Assembly: GCF_014805625.2 (NCBI RefSeq)
Contig: NW_023998481.1
Span: 118,853-182,852, forward strand
DNA length: 64,000 bases
Reading direction: 5' to 3'
Origin: Glossina fuscipes
Lineage: Eukaryota; Arthropoda; Insecta; Diptera; Glossinidae
Of the stretch, positions 49,481 through 62,400 are shown one piece after another. The stretch's first letter is position 1. Every line of letters begins with the position of its first letter. Below the pieces are notes generated by a model. It made no database searches, was not told where the DNA came from, and was given only the letters and a program-made list of their open reading frames with translations. Made by a program: the position numbers and the translations under genes.

Positions 49481-50914
49481 CTTTTAAGTTGACTTATGCT
49501 CTCTTAAGAGAAGATGGCTGGCTCGGGATGTCAGATTTTTGATTAAAGTTTGTTTAGAATGGCGATGTCTGTGTAACATCTTATCGTTCTTGCTAAGTGT
49601 AGGAAGCCTAGAAATTTCCCTCTTTTGCATTTGTCTAAGTACAAGGCCAAGTATGATTTTTTATTTTTCTTCCTGTCGATGTCAGTGCAACAGTTTTATT
49701 TACAACACATTTTCTCTTTAAGGTAACTGCCAATTCACAAGCTAAGCTCCTTAATTTACTTTATTCGTATTTTTCCGTTACTTTTACTTCAGCATTACTC
49801 TTAGCATTAAGGCTTTTCTTTAGTTTTTTGACACAGCCCTCATGTGCTTTTTAAGTTAGTTTATGTTAAGTTTTATGTATAAAATAGTTGCAGCTGCTAG
49901 CAGCTTTCATGCAAGTGAAATGAAACCCAATTTGAATTTATTACAAGCAGAATGAATAGATATACAGTGTAACATTCTTTTAGGTAGAAGCACGTTTAAC
50001 TTTTGAATTGGGGTCAGTTCGGCTCATATATCTCATATATGTGAGTACAGTTTATAGGTAGGATACCTTTTAAAATCAAAGTGCATATGATTTCTGCATT
50101 ATTTTTTCGTCGAATATTCCTTATTGCACATCATGTTCTAGTTTTGCTTATCACATTGGCAACTCTCTCTCTTTGACGCATGTCCTTTGCTTTTTATACC
50201 AGTAACTTGAGAATAATAGTTAAATTATCAGGAAAGTATTGACAGTTGTTGAAAATTACTGCAGCACGATATATGTGTAAAGAAGAGAATTCATAAATAT
50301 AAATAATAATAATAATTGAAAAATCTACAATCAACTCAAAAACCAAATTGTCCTGCAGTCGAAGAAAAAAAGAAAAGCAAAAGCAAAAGCAAAAGCCCTA
50401 AAAATCCTAACACATTAACTGTGATTTCAAAAAACTAACTAAAAATCCTACGAAAATAGGTTTTTTAAATATATATCTTCCATAAGTTGTGAATTTTAAC
50501 TAGTTTCTTTAAGAGCGACAAAACACTTTCACTTTAAAAGGCATAAAGTAAAAACAAAAAAAATAAAAAATAAACAAAAAAATTCTTAATTACTTTATTA
50601 AATAAATTTTAGTATGTTAATAAAAAGAATTTAGTTTGTTGTGTCTGATAGCTGCTTCAAATTGTTAATATTGATTTTTCTTGAAATTGACAAAAGGCAA
50701 CAACATCCTTGTTTATGCTCTTGACTCTCTTGCATACTCAATTCAACCGGCAGCACTCTCTGTTTATGTTTACCTGTGAAAATGTAAACAATTGTTGCCT
50801 ACACTTGCTTATGGTAAGTGGTCGTTGAAGTAAATAATAAAATGTGCATAATATATGTATGTATATGTATTCAAAACATTTTCTTTTTTTTCCTTTTTTT
50901 TTTTGTTTCTTTAG
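49481..50914. other. Region upstream of the GT92 gene
   Basis: AT-rich sequence with an (AAAAGC)n run near 50370-50397 and A-rich tracts. The GT92 promoter and first exon should lie here or further upstream but are not recognisable. Confidence 0.5.
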
Positions 50915-50942
50915 AATTCCTGAGAAGTCGCATTTTGCAATT
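50915..50942 (+). promoter_or_regulatory. Splice acceptor and 5' UTR end of the GT92 gene
   Basis: A long pyrimidine tract, TTTTTTTTTTGTTTCTTTAG, ends at 50914 and is followed by 28 nt of leader before the ATG at 50943. The upstream non-coding exon is not identified. This junction is what excludes an in-frame ATG at 50844. Confidence 0.6.
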
Positions 50943-51192
50943 ATGAAATACAATAAACTACAACATAATCATTCACATCATCATCATCATCATCATCACC
51001 ATCTACATTATAACAGTGGTAATGGCGCTGCTAATGCAAGTCGTTCAGGTTTAACGTCATTGACGGCCTCCAAACGCAACAAAAAGCATAACTGGGGCAC
51101 TCGTGAGCGTTCAGGAATGAGTTTTTTAATTGTTATCGCTTTCTTTGCTGTGTTCGGCTTAATCATATTAACAGAGGTGAGAATTTTATAAG

Positions 51193-51224
<32 letters not shown>

Positions 51225-54200
51225 CACTTACGAATTAAAATAAAAATGGCAACCGGAAAACTTGTCAACTAACCTAGCAATTAACTTAGCAACTAACTGA
51301 GCAAGAAATAATTTTTACAATAACAAAATAATTCGGTTGTTGACATTACTTTTGTAACATTTAGAAATTTACATACTTTTGAGATCAATTTACTATATAT
51401 ATGTAGATTTCTGATCAGCTTGGGAATTTGACTCCGTATCTCTGCTGTTCAAATATTTTATTGGTCAACAATAGCAGAAAAAGCTTGATCCGAACGGGAT
51501 TCTTAAGAATAGTATTGATCGACCTGGAAATAAACCCAAAAAATTTCCAATGTTATCATATCCTTTGACTTGTCAGTAAGAAAGACGGTGTAACAAAGAA
51601 ATATATGCCGATCTTTCGTCTATTTTCTTAGTAGACGAATATCCAAAATTCGTAGTTATGCGTATGTAATTTTTATTTATTAATGATGAAACGTTTCAGA
51701 TATTTATGATCGATGAACGAGCTCATGGTGGTATGATTTTACGTGGCGGTGGTGGTTATGGTAATCGTATGGGCGACTCTATGCCCGATTATGATAATGT
51801 TAAGGTATATTCAATTAAATAATTAATATGAACGCATAATTATTAAATGAAATTTTATTTAGGATGATTATGATCTAATCGATGCCAGCTTACTAAATGA
51901 TAATAAGTTAGGTTATGTACAACTTCAAGACAATAAATTTAAAATTCAAGGTATGCCTAAAATATGAAATTTCTTTTTCGAAAAATAAGCATAAAGCCAG
52001 CCTTTTACTTTTTCATTTCAATGCATTTACTTGATGAATTCTATTTGATGAATTCGTAATACGTTAGATGCCGAAAGCAATGATGCTGGCGGTGGCATTG
52101 GTGGGCGTTTGGCGGGAGTATTGTTGAATTCAGCTGCGGTGGGCAATGCATATGCTGGCGCCGGTTTGGGTGGTGGCACTGGCTTAGGTGGTAATGGTCC
52201 TTTAATACCTTGGGGCAAAATGTTACCAAGTAAAGTAGAAGAGACACTGCCACGTTATCCATTTGGCATGTTGCCAACCGATGGCTCTTGGCAAATAGTT
52301 AATGGTACACGTTTTAAATTTTTTGTTTTCTCTGCTTATTACGACCGTCGAGATGATGCAAAACTGATACGTGTGGTGGGGGCGACGAAGACTAGAGGAC
52401 CAGAACGTGTATGGTGCAGGTTGTGGTACATACCAACGCGTAGTAGAAATAATTCAACCGCAACAAATCACAAAACCGATGACGAGTTGTTGAAACATAG
52501 AAACTTGTATAAATCCGTAACAGTGATGGCAAGGGTGAAGGTAACTAATGGTAAAGGTTTACTTTAGTTTAGCAACATAATTGAAAATCATTTTTTTGTT
52601 TTTTTTGTTTTTCTTTTTGTTCATTTTTTCAGGCCATCAGAGAAAATTGGAATCTTAAATATAGTGCATGCTTTATCTTGTGTCCAGTGCGTACACCCGA
52701 TTATGATGTTCCGCAACATATCAGTATAGTAGCGCGTTTAAGAGCCCCACCTGGTAATTTATTGCAATTACGTAATACCGATTTTGATCCAGACTTCAAG
52801 AAATTTAATAACAAATCGAAGCGAAATAAAACGGAATCAAAATCAAATCTGAATTCGCCCACAACAACTTTAGATCTAACAAAATTTGCGCCCGAGGACC
52901 ATATACCTGAAAAATTGGCTATTTGTGTAAAGCCGTTTCATTTTGATTATGATCAGGCTCTATACCTGATAGAATACTTAGAATTTTACGCTTTATTGGG
53001 CGTGTCGCATTTTACATTTTATAATCACACTATTGGACCCCAAGCCGATTGTGTACTACAGCACTACGTTACAGGCGATGTACCAGATAAATCAACAGCC
53101 TCCGATGTAGAAGCGAACGTCAGTCAAATTCACATACCAAAATTTGAAGGTAAGCAGTTATTGAAAATTTTGCACTAGTGACTATTTCTGAATCGCTAAA
53201 TACTTCAGATAGCCCTCTCACAGGAGCATTGGCAACGCAATTTACGGCTACTGAAACTACCTCAGTGCCGGTAAGGAAACTGAGCAGCCTCAATTATATG
53301 AAGCCGTCTATACAGATTTTGCCTTGGAATTTACGTATGCGATCGCAAAAAGAAATACGCACCGAGGGCTTGTTTGCCGCCTTAAACGATTGCTTGTATC
53401 GGAGCATGTACCGTTATAAATATTTAGCTTTAGTAGATTTGGATGAATTTATTGTACCTCGATATAACGATACGCTGATTGAATTGATCAAGTTAGTTTG
53501 ATGGCAAAATTTAAAAAACAAAAATTTATTAAGATTTTTGAAGTTCTTTATCCTACCGCTTTCGCAATCGGAACGCTGGAGCGTATTCATTTCAAAATGC
53601 TTTCTTCTATCTGCAATTTGCCGATGATCCTCTAGTCAGCCATTTCACAAGTGCGGTACCAAGTGAATTAGCCAAACTAAGGGCATCTCTGGTTACACAA
53701 AGAAAGACAAGACGGTAATCAAAAGCTTTGCATGATTAGGAATTCGAGATTTTAATATGTTTTTGTCTACCTCTAGGCGCTACAAGCTGCATCCTCAGAA
53801 ACAACGTTCAAAATATATTTGCAAGCCCGAGGCTGTCGTAGAGGCGGGTAATCATTTTGTTTGGGAATTTATACCAGGAAGAGGTTCCCTTAACGTCCCT
53901 CCTACCGAAGCCATATTGCAGCATTATCGGGTAAGAAAAGTGACCAATTATCTCACAGTCCATATTAAGCTTGTGAATGAATGTATGATGCGACAGTCAG
54001 GAGGATTTACGAAAAAAATTTAAGCTTTCATTATATCTATCGATGAACGACTTAAGCTTGTAAGTCCATATTTCCGTTCGGCTGGTGTCTACCGATGTAT
54101 TCTATTGGTTGATGGGAGAGATGAGAGTTTGATGGATTCACGTAGAATGATGTGTTTTGTCAGAAGAATGATTCTTACTCAAATCGAATCAGCAATTGAG

Positions 54201-55105
54201 CGTTTTTACGCTTACTCTTGCTTTATCTTGCAAAAGATGTTACTTTAACAAAAAAAAAAACACATTTTTCAATATGACTCGATAAAACTCGTTTGGGTTC
54301 CGTGGATCTATTTTTTGTTCTGATAAAAATGATCCCTTTATATGGAAATAATATATAATTTGACGATTAATGAAGAGATATATGGCACGAAGTAGTCCAG
54401 TGTAGGCTATTTAACGTTCGACATCAGCTGATTGCTTACTTGTTTTTAATTTATATTGTTTTGTTAATTTTGAAGGTTTGCGAATTTGGTGGCAATGACT
54501 GTATTAAAGCACCATCGGTATTAGATCGCACTGCCACAAAATATGTCAATCGTTTAGTGGAACGTGTGTTTTCGGCCTATAAACACTTGAAAGGTAAATG
54601 TAAGCTGCCAGATTTACCACCGTTGCCAAAAGTTTCCCAACCGCCACCGGAAATGAAACCAATTATACGTAAATTATCTGATAAATCAAGAACAATCAAT
54701 GTCGAACATACGCCTAAAAGTTCGCTAGCAAAACATGATCATGTTCCCGAATTAAAGAAAAACAACGAAATTCAAAGGAAAACAACAACACCAGCAATAT
54801 CAAAAAATAAATTAAAAACAACGAGTGCATCAAATTTGGAAGCGAAAAATGCTACAATACATAAAAAGGAAAAATTAATTATCAATCAAACAACGACTCA
54901 AACAACGGAAACAACGGAGACCAGATATGGTACAATAACAGCTACTGGTACTAAAACAACAGTAGCATCTCTAACAACAACGAAAAATCTTTCGCCAGGT
55001 GCAGATGCGATGAAAAATTATGCTGCCAATAAAAAGAAACGTAAAGTTGTAGTATTTTTCGTCGATGATCAGGGTAATCCAAGAGCAAGATTGGAATATC
55101 ACTGA
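50943..55105 (+). CDS. Glycosyltransferase family 92 (DUF23) type II membrane protein, 9 coding exons
   Basis: Coding exons: 50943-51176, 51700-51804, 51863-51950, 52068-52540, 52633-53149, 53209-53491, 53544-53714, 53777-53930 and 54476-55105. All introns are GT..AG and all phases agree; 2655 nt give 884 aa. Residues 1-50 are a cytosolic head with nine consecutive His (12-20), residues 59-76 a single membrane anchor (SFLIVIAFFAVFGLIILT), then a Gly-rich stem. The GT92 domain begins near 394 (ICVKPFHFDYDQALYLIEYL) and carries the nucleotide-sugar/metal motif DLDE at 549-552 in LVDLDEFIVPR. It ends near HYRVCEFGGNDC (about 672-683), where Cys positions are typical. The last 200 residues are a Lys/Thr-rich tail. 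GT92 enzymes such as worm GALT-1 are Golgi galactosyltransferases; the acceptor here is unknown. ATG at 50943 was chosen because a splice acceptor ends at 50914. I do not assign a symbol. Confidence 0.93.
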
Positions 55106-55615
55106 GGCACAACTTGCAACGCTCACATAACATATCACGCGGAAATAAACAAAGTGATGCGAACAAATTTGATAACAAAAAAAAAGAAAAAAGAAGAAAA
55201 TTCTCATTTTTCTCTGTCCAGAAACGCTACGAATCCTCACCCACAACGCACTCATGCTACTGTACATGTTACTCGATTTTACTTCTAGGTCACGTTTAGA
55301 TATATAAGTGCAGAAAAAATTGCTGAAATTATTTTTTAAGAATTTCTTATTACTTATTACTTTTAACTTGAGTTAAGAAAGAAAACAAACTCTTTACTAA
55401 AACGATTTTGTTTACAACAAAAAAAAAAAGTTTTATTTTTCGGTAATCATATGTAAATATGTTGATTGTATATTGATAAATTTGCTTGCTTTGTTGATTA
55501 GTTGCCAGTAAATATGTATGTATGTAATAGTATGTATGTATGTATGTATGTATGTATGTATTAATATGTTTATAAAAAATTTCAATATATATGAAATAAA
55601 TGTCTAAAAAACTCT
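55106..55615 (+). other. Probable 3' UTR of the GT92 gene
   Basis: AT-rich sequence without a frame follows the TGA. It contains (TATG)n at about 55514-55560, and AATAAA at 55595-55600, which would end the transcript around 55615-55625. Confidence 0.5.
55514..55560. repeat. (TATG)n microsatellite in GT92 3' UTR
   Basis: About ten TATG units with one interruption, inside the inferred 3' UTR. Confidence 0.85.
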
Positions 55616-56499
55616 CTTGAACTCAAGCGCCTTTAAAAGATTTGATTATCAAAATATTGAAAACGTTACTTAACCAGTTGAGAAACTTCAAAGCTTAAAG
55701 CAGGATTGCAAAGCGGATATTATGATTGCAGTTACTCATATAGAATGAAAGCACAAGTAAAAGCTCTTTGTACGAGCTTTTAGATATGTCACTTATAACT
55801 TAACGAAAAAGTGTTATACCCTATAAAAAAGTTATTATAAAGTTGTTTCCTATTGCACGAAAATAGAGAAGAGTGTTTGCTGTACATGTTAGCGACAAAA
55901 TTACGTTAAACGTCAAATTTTTTCAAATAGTTATCAGTAATTTTCTGCAATAAAATTCGTGTGCGTTACATACAAATTTATTATCATTTTATAAACTATT
56001 TATGGGCGCATTATAAATGGTTTTCTTCTTGAAATTGTTCCTCGTTTTGACCTCTCATTTCCTTCGATTAGGATGGTGGGTGCTAGTTTAACTAAGTTCC
56101 AACACAGAGGTAAGTAATGCTAAACTATTTCCAAGCGAAATAAAAAATTTTCAGCTGAAATCCGGCAAGGGCGGCCACATGAAGCTTTGGATGAGGCTAT
56201 CTAGACTAGTTTCTGTTTTCCATTTTGCTCTTCTTCTGATGTGGCTAACTGACACCGCTAAACGATCTAACTCTAAAGACTAAAAAGACAAAAGGCTGAC
56301 AGAGGAGTTGAAAATCAATTTCAGAAACTTCACTTAGAACCTTCGCTTGCCTTAATTTTTAATATTTCTTACATTGATTGCATTTCCACCAGCCATGCAG
56401 ACATATATAGTCATACGTACCGCTAGTGAAAAATATCATTCCTTAGATAATTAAAGAAAAGGATTGAGTTGAAAGCAATTGGGTTTTGAAAATGAGCAA

Positions 56500-57395
56500 G
56501 AATTTTGAAAAAAATTCGCTATATTTCACAATATCACTTCGACCAAGACAATAACACTTTGCCCAGTGGTACAAACAACACTCGTGGTGTGTATGGTAAA
56601 GATAACTTATCAAAATTAGCATCATGTTACGTTTTTGGCTCTTCTATCTATGGAAATTTCGATGTAAATGACGCGCTGTCTTCGTGTAAATCGGGTAAAT
56701 CGATCGTCGATGGATTTCCTTAAAGAATTGAAGATGACCAGAATATTTCATCTTGTAACATTGCTTCGAAATTGGAGGTTGATGGAAAACTTTTGTAAAC
56801 CATTTGCGTAAGCAGCTCGAATCAATTATGAAAAGCTTAATAGATCGAAAATTCATTTGCGAAGCGCTGCTGAAATAAAACGAAACGGAACCATTTTTGA
56901 AGAATTTGATAATGTGAGATGAAAAATGGATATAAAGGACCACAATGTGCGAAAACAATTGAAGATGAATCAAGTTGTACATGCGATGGAAAGGCCCCGA
57001 ATAACGCTTTGTGTTCGCTACGAAGGGAATGGAATGAGCTACCCTAACTAAATGCATGATTTCCCTTTGAGTTATCAACAGAATAGTTGAGGTGAACCAT
57101 CAAAAATTTATCACAAAAATGTCATTCTCTACCACGATGTGGCTGGACCATATACATTTTTAATGGTAAATGTTTAGACTGCTTGAGTGGGAAGCGTGTA
57201 CTATATTCACCGTATTGCCCGAACAATTTCTCCTATACCCCTACTATTTACTTCGTGCGTTATATGCAGATTGTGTAAAATCTTTAGCAAATAAAACCGC
57301 TTTCTGTCCAAAATTTCCAGAAATTCCATAGCGAAGGCATAGTGAATGATTCAACAAGAAAATTTGTTAAAAAAAAAAATCGCCGACCACAGTGA
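56500..57395 (+). pseudogene. Mariner-type transposase, decayed but nearly full length
   Basis: An N-terminal open part (56505-56723) includes TRGVYGKDNLSKLASCYVFG and YGNFDVNDALSSCKSGKSIV, matching the mariner motif (VYG...LS...V..WF..FR.G.FD..D..RSGRP). After frameshifts come a DEKWI-like first-Asp block near 56920, HKNVILYHDVAGPYI (second-Asp block, normally HHDNARPHT) near 57110-57150, VLYSPYCPNNFSYTP (normally PYSPDLAPSDY) near 57200, and YFVRYMQ (normally LFRSLQ). A C-terminal PEIP.RRHSE-like piece ends near 57345. The order of the blocks is intact, so this was one insertion. Key catalytic residues are mutated and it is dead. It belongs to a different mariner lineage from the fragments at 14.7 and 18.1 kb, judging by the catalytic-block wording. 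Confidence 0.7.
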
Positions 57396-57667
57396 GGAAA
57401 AAATTAGTGGTGGTGTGCTCTTCAACACGGCCAAGATTCCGTTTTACTTAAGATTATATTGTTGTTTTTTGGACCCTACTCGGATATTGTCCTATCTTTG
57501 TTCCAATGTCCAATTACTTATATTTATTATCCATTTCCGTTAAACTACGTCATAAATTTATTTGCATTTCTTTAATTTTACAAACTCAGTATTATCATTA
57601 CATGTGACTTATATCTTTTGCTATGCTAATCACAATTTTTAAAAGCACAATTTAATTGATTTTATCG

Positions 57668-58075
57668 CTAAAAGTCTTTGCACATATAATTTACGGTATG
57701 CCAAGGTAACATCCCATACGTGCACATATAATCGGAAAATATAATATAATGATTGGTTCGGGTTCGGCACATTATCAAATCATTAAGACGACGTTTTAAA
57801 ATTTTCCCGATATGATCGGCAAGAAGGTTGCGCTCTTTTAAGAGATTTTGAATTTTAAATGTGTGTCGCTGCTGATATAAATCGCGGCAAATTTGTGCTA
57901 GCAGGGGACGACTATCTCCTGCTTGGATTTCATAAATCTGCAAGAGACAACGAATATCATTTGATATTGAATACACTAACCTATTAAAAGAAGGAGAGGT
58001 GAAAGGGTTAATCTGCGACCTTTTGCAAAACTTGCTCTCTGTTGTCTGTATTAGTGCGATAAGGCTTTAAAAGTG
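57668..58075 (-). other. Unrecognised minus-strand reading frame, possible two-exon coding fragment
   Basis: Reading downward, CTCTTGCAG ends at 57938 and opens 57937-57668: 89 codons with mixed, protein-like composition, starting IYEIQAGDSRPLLAQICRDL and ending at a TAG. Across an 82-nt gap, an upstream frame KPYRTNTDNREQVLQK (ending 58020) joins in phase 0, but its donor (AAG|GTCGCA) is poor. A start codon near 57976 is also possible without splicing. I recognise no domain. It sits between the mariner relic and empty sequence, so it may be an exon of an unlisted gene, a transposon piece or chance. Confidence 0.25.
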
Positions 58076-58839
58076 TAATAAATAAATAGATATGTGTACG
58101 TAGTTGGCAGAGATAAAAAGTTATTGAATCAGTCAGTGATTGATATCAGTGTTCAATAATTGAGAGTAAATGTAAGACAGATGTAGCAACAACTAAGTGT
58201 AGTTAGAGAGGAAAGACAGAAAGTTAATTTTCCGCATCAAAACGGATGTTTGGTTTTTTCCAAACAAATTTTCTTCGCTCCCTTTTAAACTTCAGAACAG
58301 CTTAATACGAAAGACGTCTGCTCTATTCCGATAAAGTTATCCACGTAGGATGGCTATGAGATTTGCAACCGAACCAAACAGTGATACTTAACTTATATTT
58401 ACCCCATTTGTCGTACCAAGATAAAGGATGATATAAGCTCGTGTAAACATTAGACTTTAGAGTGGTTTTTGTATCTTTAGTGTATTATTCTAATGCTATT
58501 TACTAGTTATCCTTTGGTTATATATTCTTTACCATAATTGGCTTTATTATCTTTAAACTCTTGCGGCTACAGTTATTGATGTTGTTGGTGATGTTGTTGT
58601 TATTGTTTCTTCTTCTTCTTATTTTTTTTTTGTTTTCCACATTCATACGCAAAGTTCTGTGTTCGTATATTTTATATGTGTATGTGTATGTTGAAGCTCT
58701 CCTTTGAATTTTATATGAGGAAAGCTAGTTTCGTAAATTTCTAAGTAGTTGATAAAACATAAAAAGTGTCCATTGTTGTCCATAGTTGGGATGCACCTTA
58801 AATGAAGAAAGAAGATTTCCCGCTTTACACGAAGGCTAT

Positions 58840-59405
58840 ATTCTCAAAAAATTCGTGTAAAAAAAACATGATAAAATTTGTGTAAAAAAATCGTTTAAAA
58901 ATACAAGTAAAAAACGGTAAATGAAAAATAGTAGTTGATACTAGACTTGAAAAAGCGACTGAAAAGTACTATAAACTATATTAAGAAGTTCGTGTTAGAG
59001 TTCAATTAAGAATTTATTTCGTGCTTCCACATTTTATTTTATTAAAAATATTGTAGAAAAATAAATTATGCTTTAAAAAATCAAAGTAAATTGTGCAAAA
59101 AATATTTTACGTCTTTACTCTATGCATAATTCGAGGAACGCCATCCATTTACGCATATAATCGAATTGTGAAAAACATGACGCGAGGTTACAATGTATAT
59201 TTGCGAGGAGTGAGAATGCAAAAATTCATAGAAACTTTAGAAAGAAAAAAATAACATCAGAATAATTCATTAAACGAAATTCATAAATAAAATTTATAGA
59301 ATATTGAAAATCGTGTTAAAACAAAGCAATTCGTGTAAAAAGAAAATTTTTTCTTTTCAAGTCGTGTTAAATTAAATTTCGTGTAAAAATAGTTTTAGAT
59401 GAACC
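58840..59405 (+). repeat. Repeat region with recurring CGTGTAAAA / CGTGTTAAA motif
   Basis: TTCGTGTAAAAAA, TTGTGTAAAAAAATCG, TTCGTGTTAGA, ATCGTGTTAAAAC, TTCGTGTAAAAAG, GTCGTGTTAAATT and TTCGTGTAAAAATAG recur with similar flanks, clustered at both ends (58850-58890 and 59310-59395). Probably two ends of a decayed element; no coding content. Confidence 0.35.
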
Positions 59406-62400
59406 TGCAAAATAAGTTGTATGTATGTACACCTGTTTTGTGATATTTTTGTGAGTTGAAGTAAATTTTTTTTGTGCTAAAAGTTTCTAAGATCAAAAAA
59501 AAAATCGTGAATTTTTATTTAATGTAAGTTTTTATTTATTAAGGAAGATATTCTTTGATCCTCAACCCTCAATAAATGCAGTTTCTAATAAGATAAACTT
59601 ACTGTATCTAAGCCTTATTAGCCTACTGTATACTCTGGCATTGTGAACGTTTATCAATCATAAGAGAGCATTATGTGTTTTCTTACGACTTTTTTTGTGG
59701 TTTTACATGGACTTTGGTATTGCGTAGCATTCACGCCGACATCAATTTTGTTGTAAACGAGAGTGCTAAGTAGCAAAGCTTTGCGACTTTGTTGACCTTT
59801 TTGTAGTTCTGTTCAAACTATGTTTGCAAAATGTTAAAGGAAGCATGAAATAGACATGAAAGCAACGCAGCGCAACTAGTATGAAGAGCTTACGAACAGA
59901 TTCAATTTAATCAATCTGACATTGTGATAATAAGGAAATTAGACAATTAAGGCATCATCAAGAACAGGTCTGGCGAAGTTTGTCAATAATCTTTGCGGAG
60001 CGCGTTTCAGTAAACGCAACTTCTTCTGTCTTGCTTTTAAAAGTGCAGGTGAGAGCCAATTTGCGCTCACATATGCGGGCAAAGCCTTCAAAAGCAAAAG
60101 ATTATTAACTCGTTAACAGTAACACATAAAATATGATAAACACAAACTACAAGATTCAATGCGTTATGTATCGTATATGAATGACTTAGCAGAAAAATTA
60201 GGAAAAATATTTGAAAAATTTATTTATTTAATCTAAAACTTAATAGCTATTGAATGTAAAAAGAACAACATAATTACATTTATTATCGTTATTTACTGAT
60301 TACTTTGAAAAAGTTGTTTTGAAAAAATATTTTTTGTAAGAAGTTCCTTGTCACGTTCCTTGTAAATGTATAAGTTAAACATTCATGAAACTATTTTTGT
60401 TATCATTGCGTTTCACTGCAAATTGTTTCTTACGGAATTTTCTAAAATAAAATGATATAAATTCTTAACACTACAAGTATTTGGCCTTTGAATTGGAATT
60501 TATTGGCTGAGGCCAAAGATCATGCTATGCTAACCAGAAATATTTAAGGAAACTTTTTCGAATTTATTGAATATCATTGAAAATGAAAAGACATTTATAA
60601 GAAAAATAATTGCAAAAATTTGGCTTTCCTATTGAAAAGTTAACACACATATATACACACAAACACGCACATGCATTCATAGTTAGACGCGTGCGTGAAA
60701 GGGATAAAATGATGAAAGCAATGATTTTCACATAAAATCAATAGCGTTTGAAAAATGATATTTTATCTATAAAATGGGAGGACAAAGGCTATTCCATCGT
60801 GAACACATTATCCAATTTTTAAAATATTTAAGAAAACTTGAATGTAATGGTTTTAGTGACATAGCAGCTGTAAGATTGCAAGTATTAGCAAAAAAAAGGA
60901 CGAGAAATGCAAACTATGTCAGTTTACTTAAATCCAATAAACTTCTTTTCATGTCATTCTTTCCTCCTTTGGGTAAAGGAAAAAAAAAAAGAGCAACTGG
61001 CAGCAACAAAATACGACCGACCTTATTTAATAGGAAAGAAAATTCTTGGACGTAAAATCTTTCATTTAAAAGATATTTAAAGAAAAATTCCTTCTTGCAA
61101 GGCTGCTAAGTGTACAGTAAGGTGGAAGAAAGAAAAAAACACAAAATGAAGACAATAACAAAACCTCTGAACTGCAATACGCCACAGATTTTTGTTGAGT
61201 ATAAACATCTTTTTTAAATAATTAAACTAATTCAACTGATATTTATTTAAATGCCTAGCAAGACGAGCGGAAAATACATTCGCAAGCTTAAGAATCATTA
61301 AAATTGAATGAAGGGAGATATGATGAGGGATAAGCTTAACCTTTAGCATATTTGAGGAATTTAGAGAAAGAACTCAGACAAACCTCTTTAGCACACCGTT
61401 AGGTATATTACCAAAGTCACATCTGGCGCTGGGCGTTTAAAAAAAAATCCACCACTCCCATCAATTTTTTTCATGATACCTCGTCTCTGAATATATACAC
61501 ATATATATTTTTTATTATGATCATTCAGGGGAAGTCCATTGATCGTGTCACGCGATGATGGTGAGAAGCAAGTGGGGAAGGTTGTATTCCCTCCTGACCA
61601 AACGTTTTGCTCTCTATTCGCATGAACAGCATGGTAGCTAAGAATAGCGATTACCAAGTCTATGTTCGTAGGCTCAATTCTTAATGTGGTGCAGTTTACT
61701 AAGGCCGCAGTTACAGTTAGCGGACTTCAATTTTTAAAAGACTTTCCATTTTTTCTTTTTTTTCTTTTTTCCAAATTACATGGGATACCAAGGAAGAGCA
61801 GTATTAAAGGCATAAATAAATTTATGCCGATGTTTCAATTAGGGGAGTGAGAATATTCGCAAAAAGATCCATTTACGGTCATTGGAATGAAAACACTGCT
61901 TACGGAAACAATAACTCATCGATTGAAATCATTATCAAGCGGATGAGGTAATGTCTAGGAAACGCTAGATTCAGTGCCATTAAAATTTTCTGGTTGATTT
62001 TTGCCATTACATCGAAAGTCGAAACGATACCATGACTTTTGGCTTATCACGAAGATTTTGCGGGTTAATTGCATCGGATGCTTTCGGTAGATTCTCTACC
62101 CTTTGTTTAAAGCAACTTATAATAGAATATATTCAGCTTATCTGCTTAGGTGGGGACGTTAGCGATTATCACTTTTATCGTCCATGTTAATAGTTCATCC
62201 TAACTAAGTCACACTTCCTACTGAACCTGTTTTATTGGCCAGAACTTGAACTTTCCGAATAATTATGTAGAGTCCACTTTAGTGGGATTAGTTGTACTGT
62301 TACGTAATGTTTGAATGAAGAAGCTGAACTTTTTCTAAGCCGTTTATACTATTTACGGCTTTCTATGGGACAATATTGAAATTTTTTGATTGCGAGCAGA

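Noticed and set aside
50844..50942. In-frame upstream extension of the GT92 protein from an ATG at 50844
   Set aside because: It would translate a poly-pyrimidine tract and splice acceptor (AG at 50913-50914); the ATG at 50943 after the acceptor is more plausible.
53178..53501. Separate 107-codon ORF start inside the GT92 region
   Set aside because: The apparent start lies in an intron; the sequence is GT92 exon 6 preceded by intronic bases.
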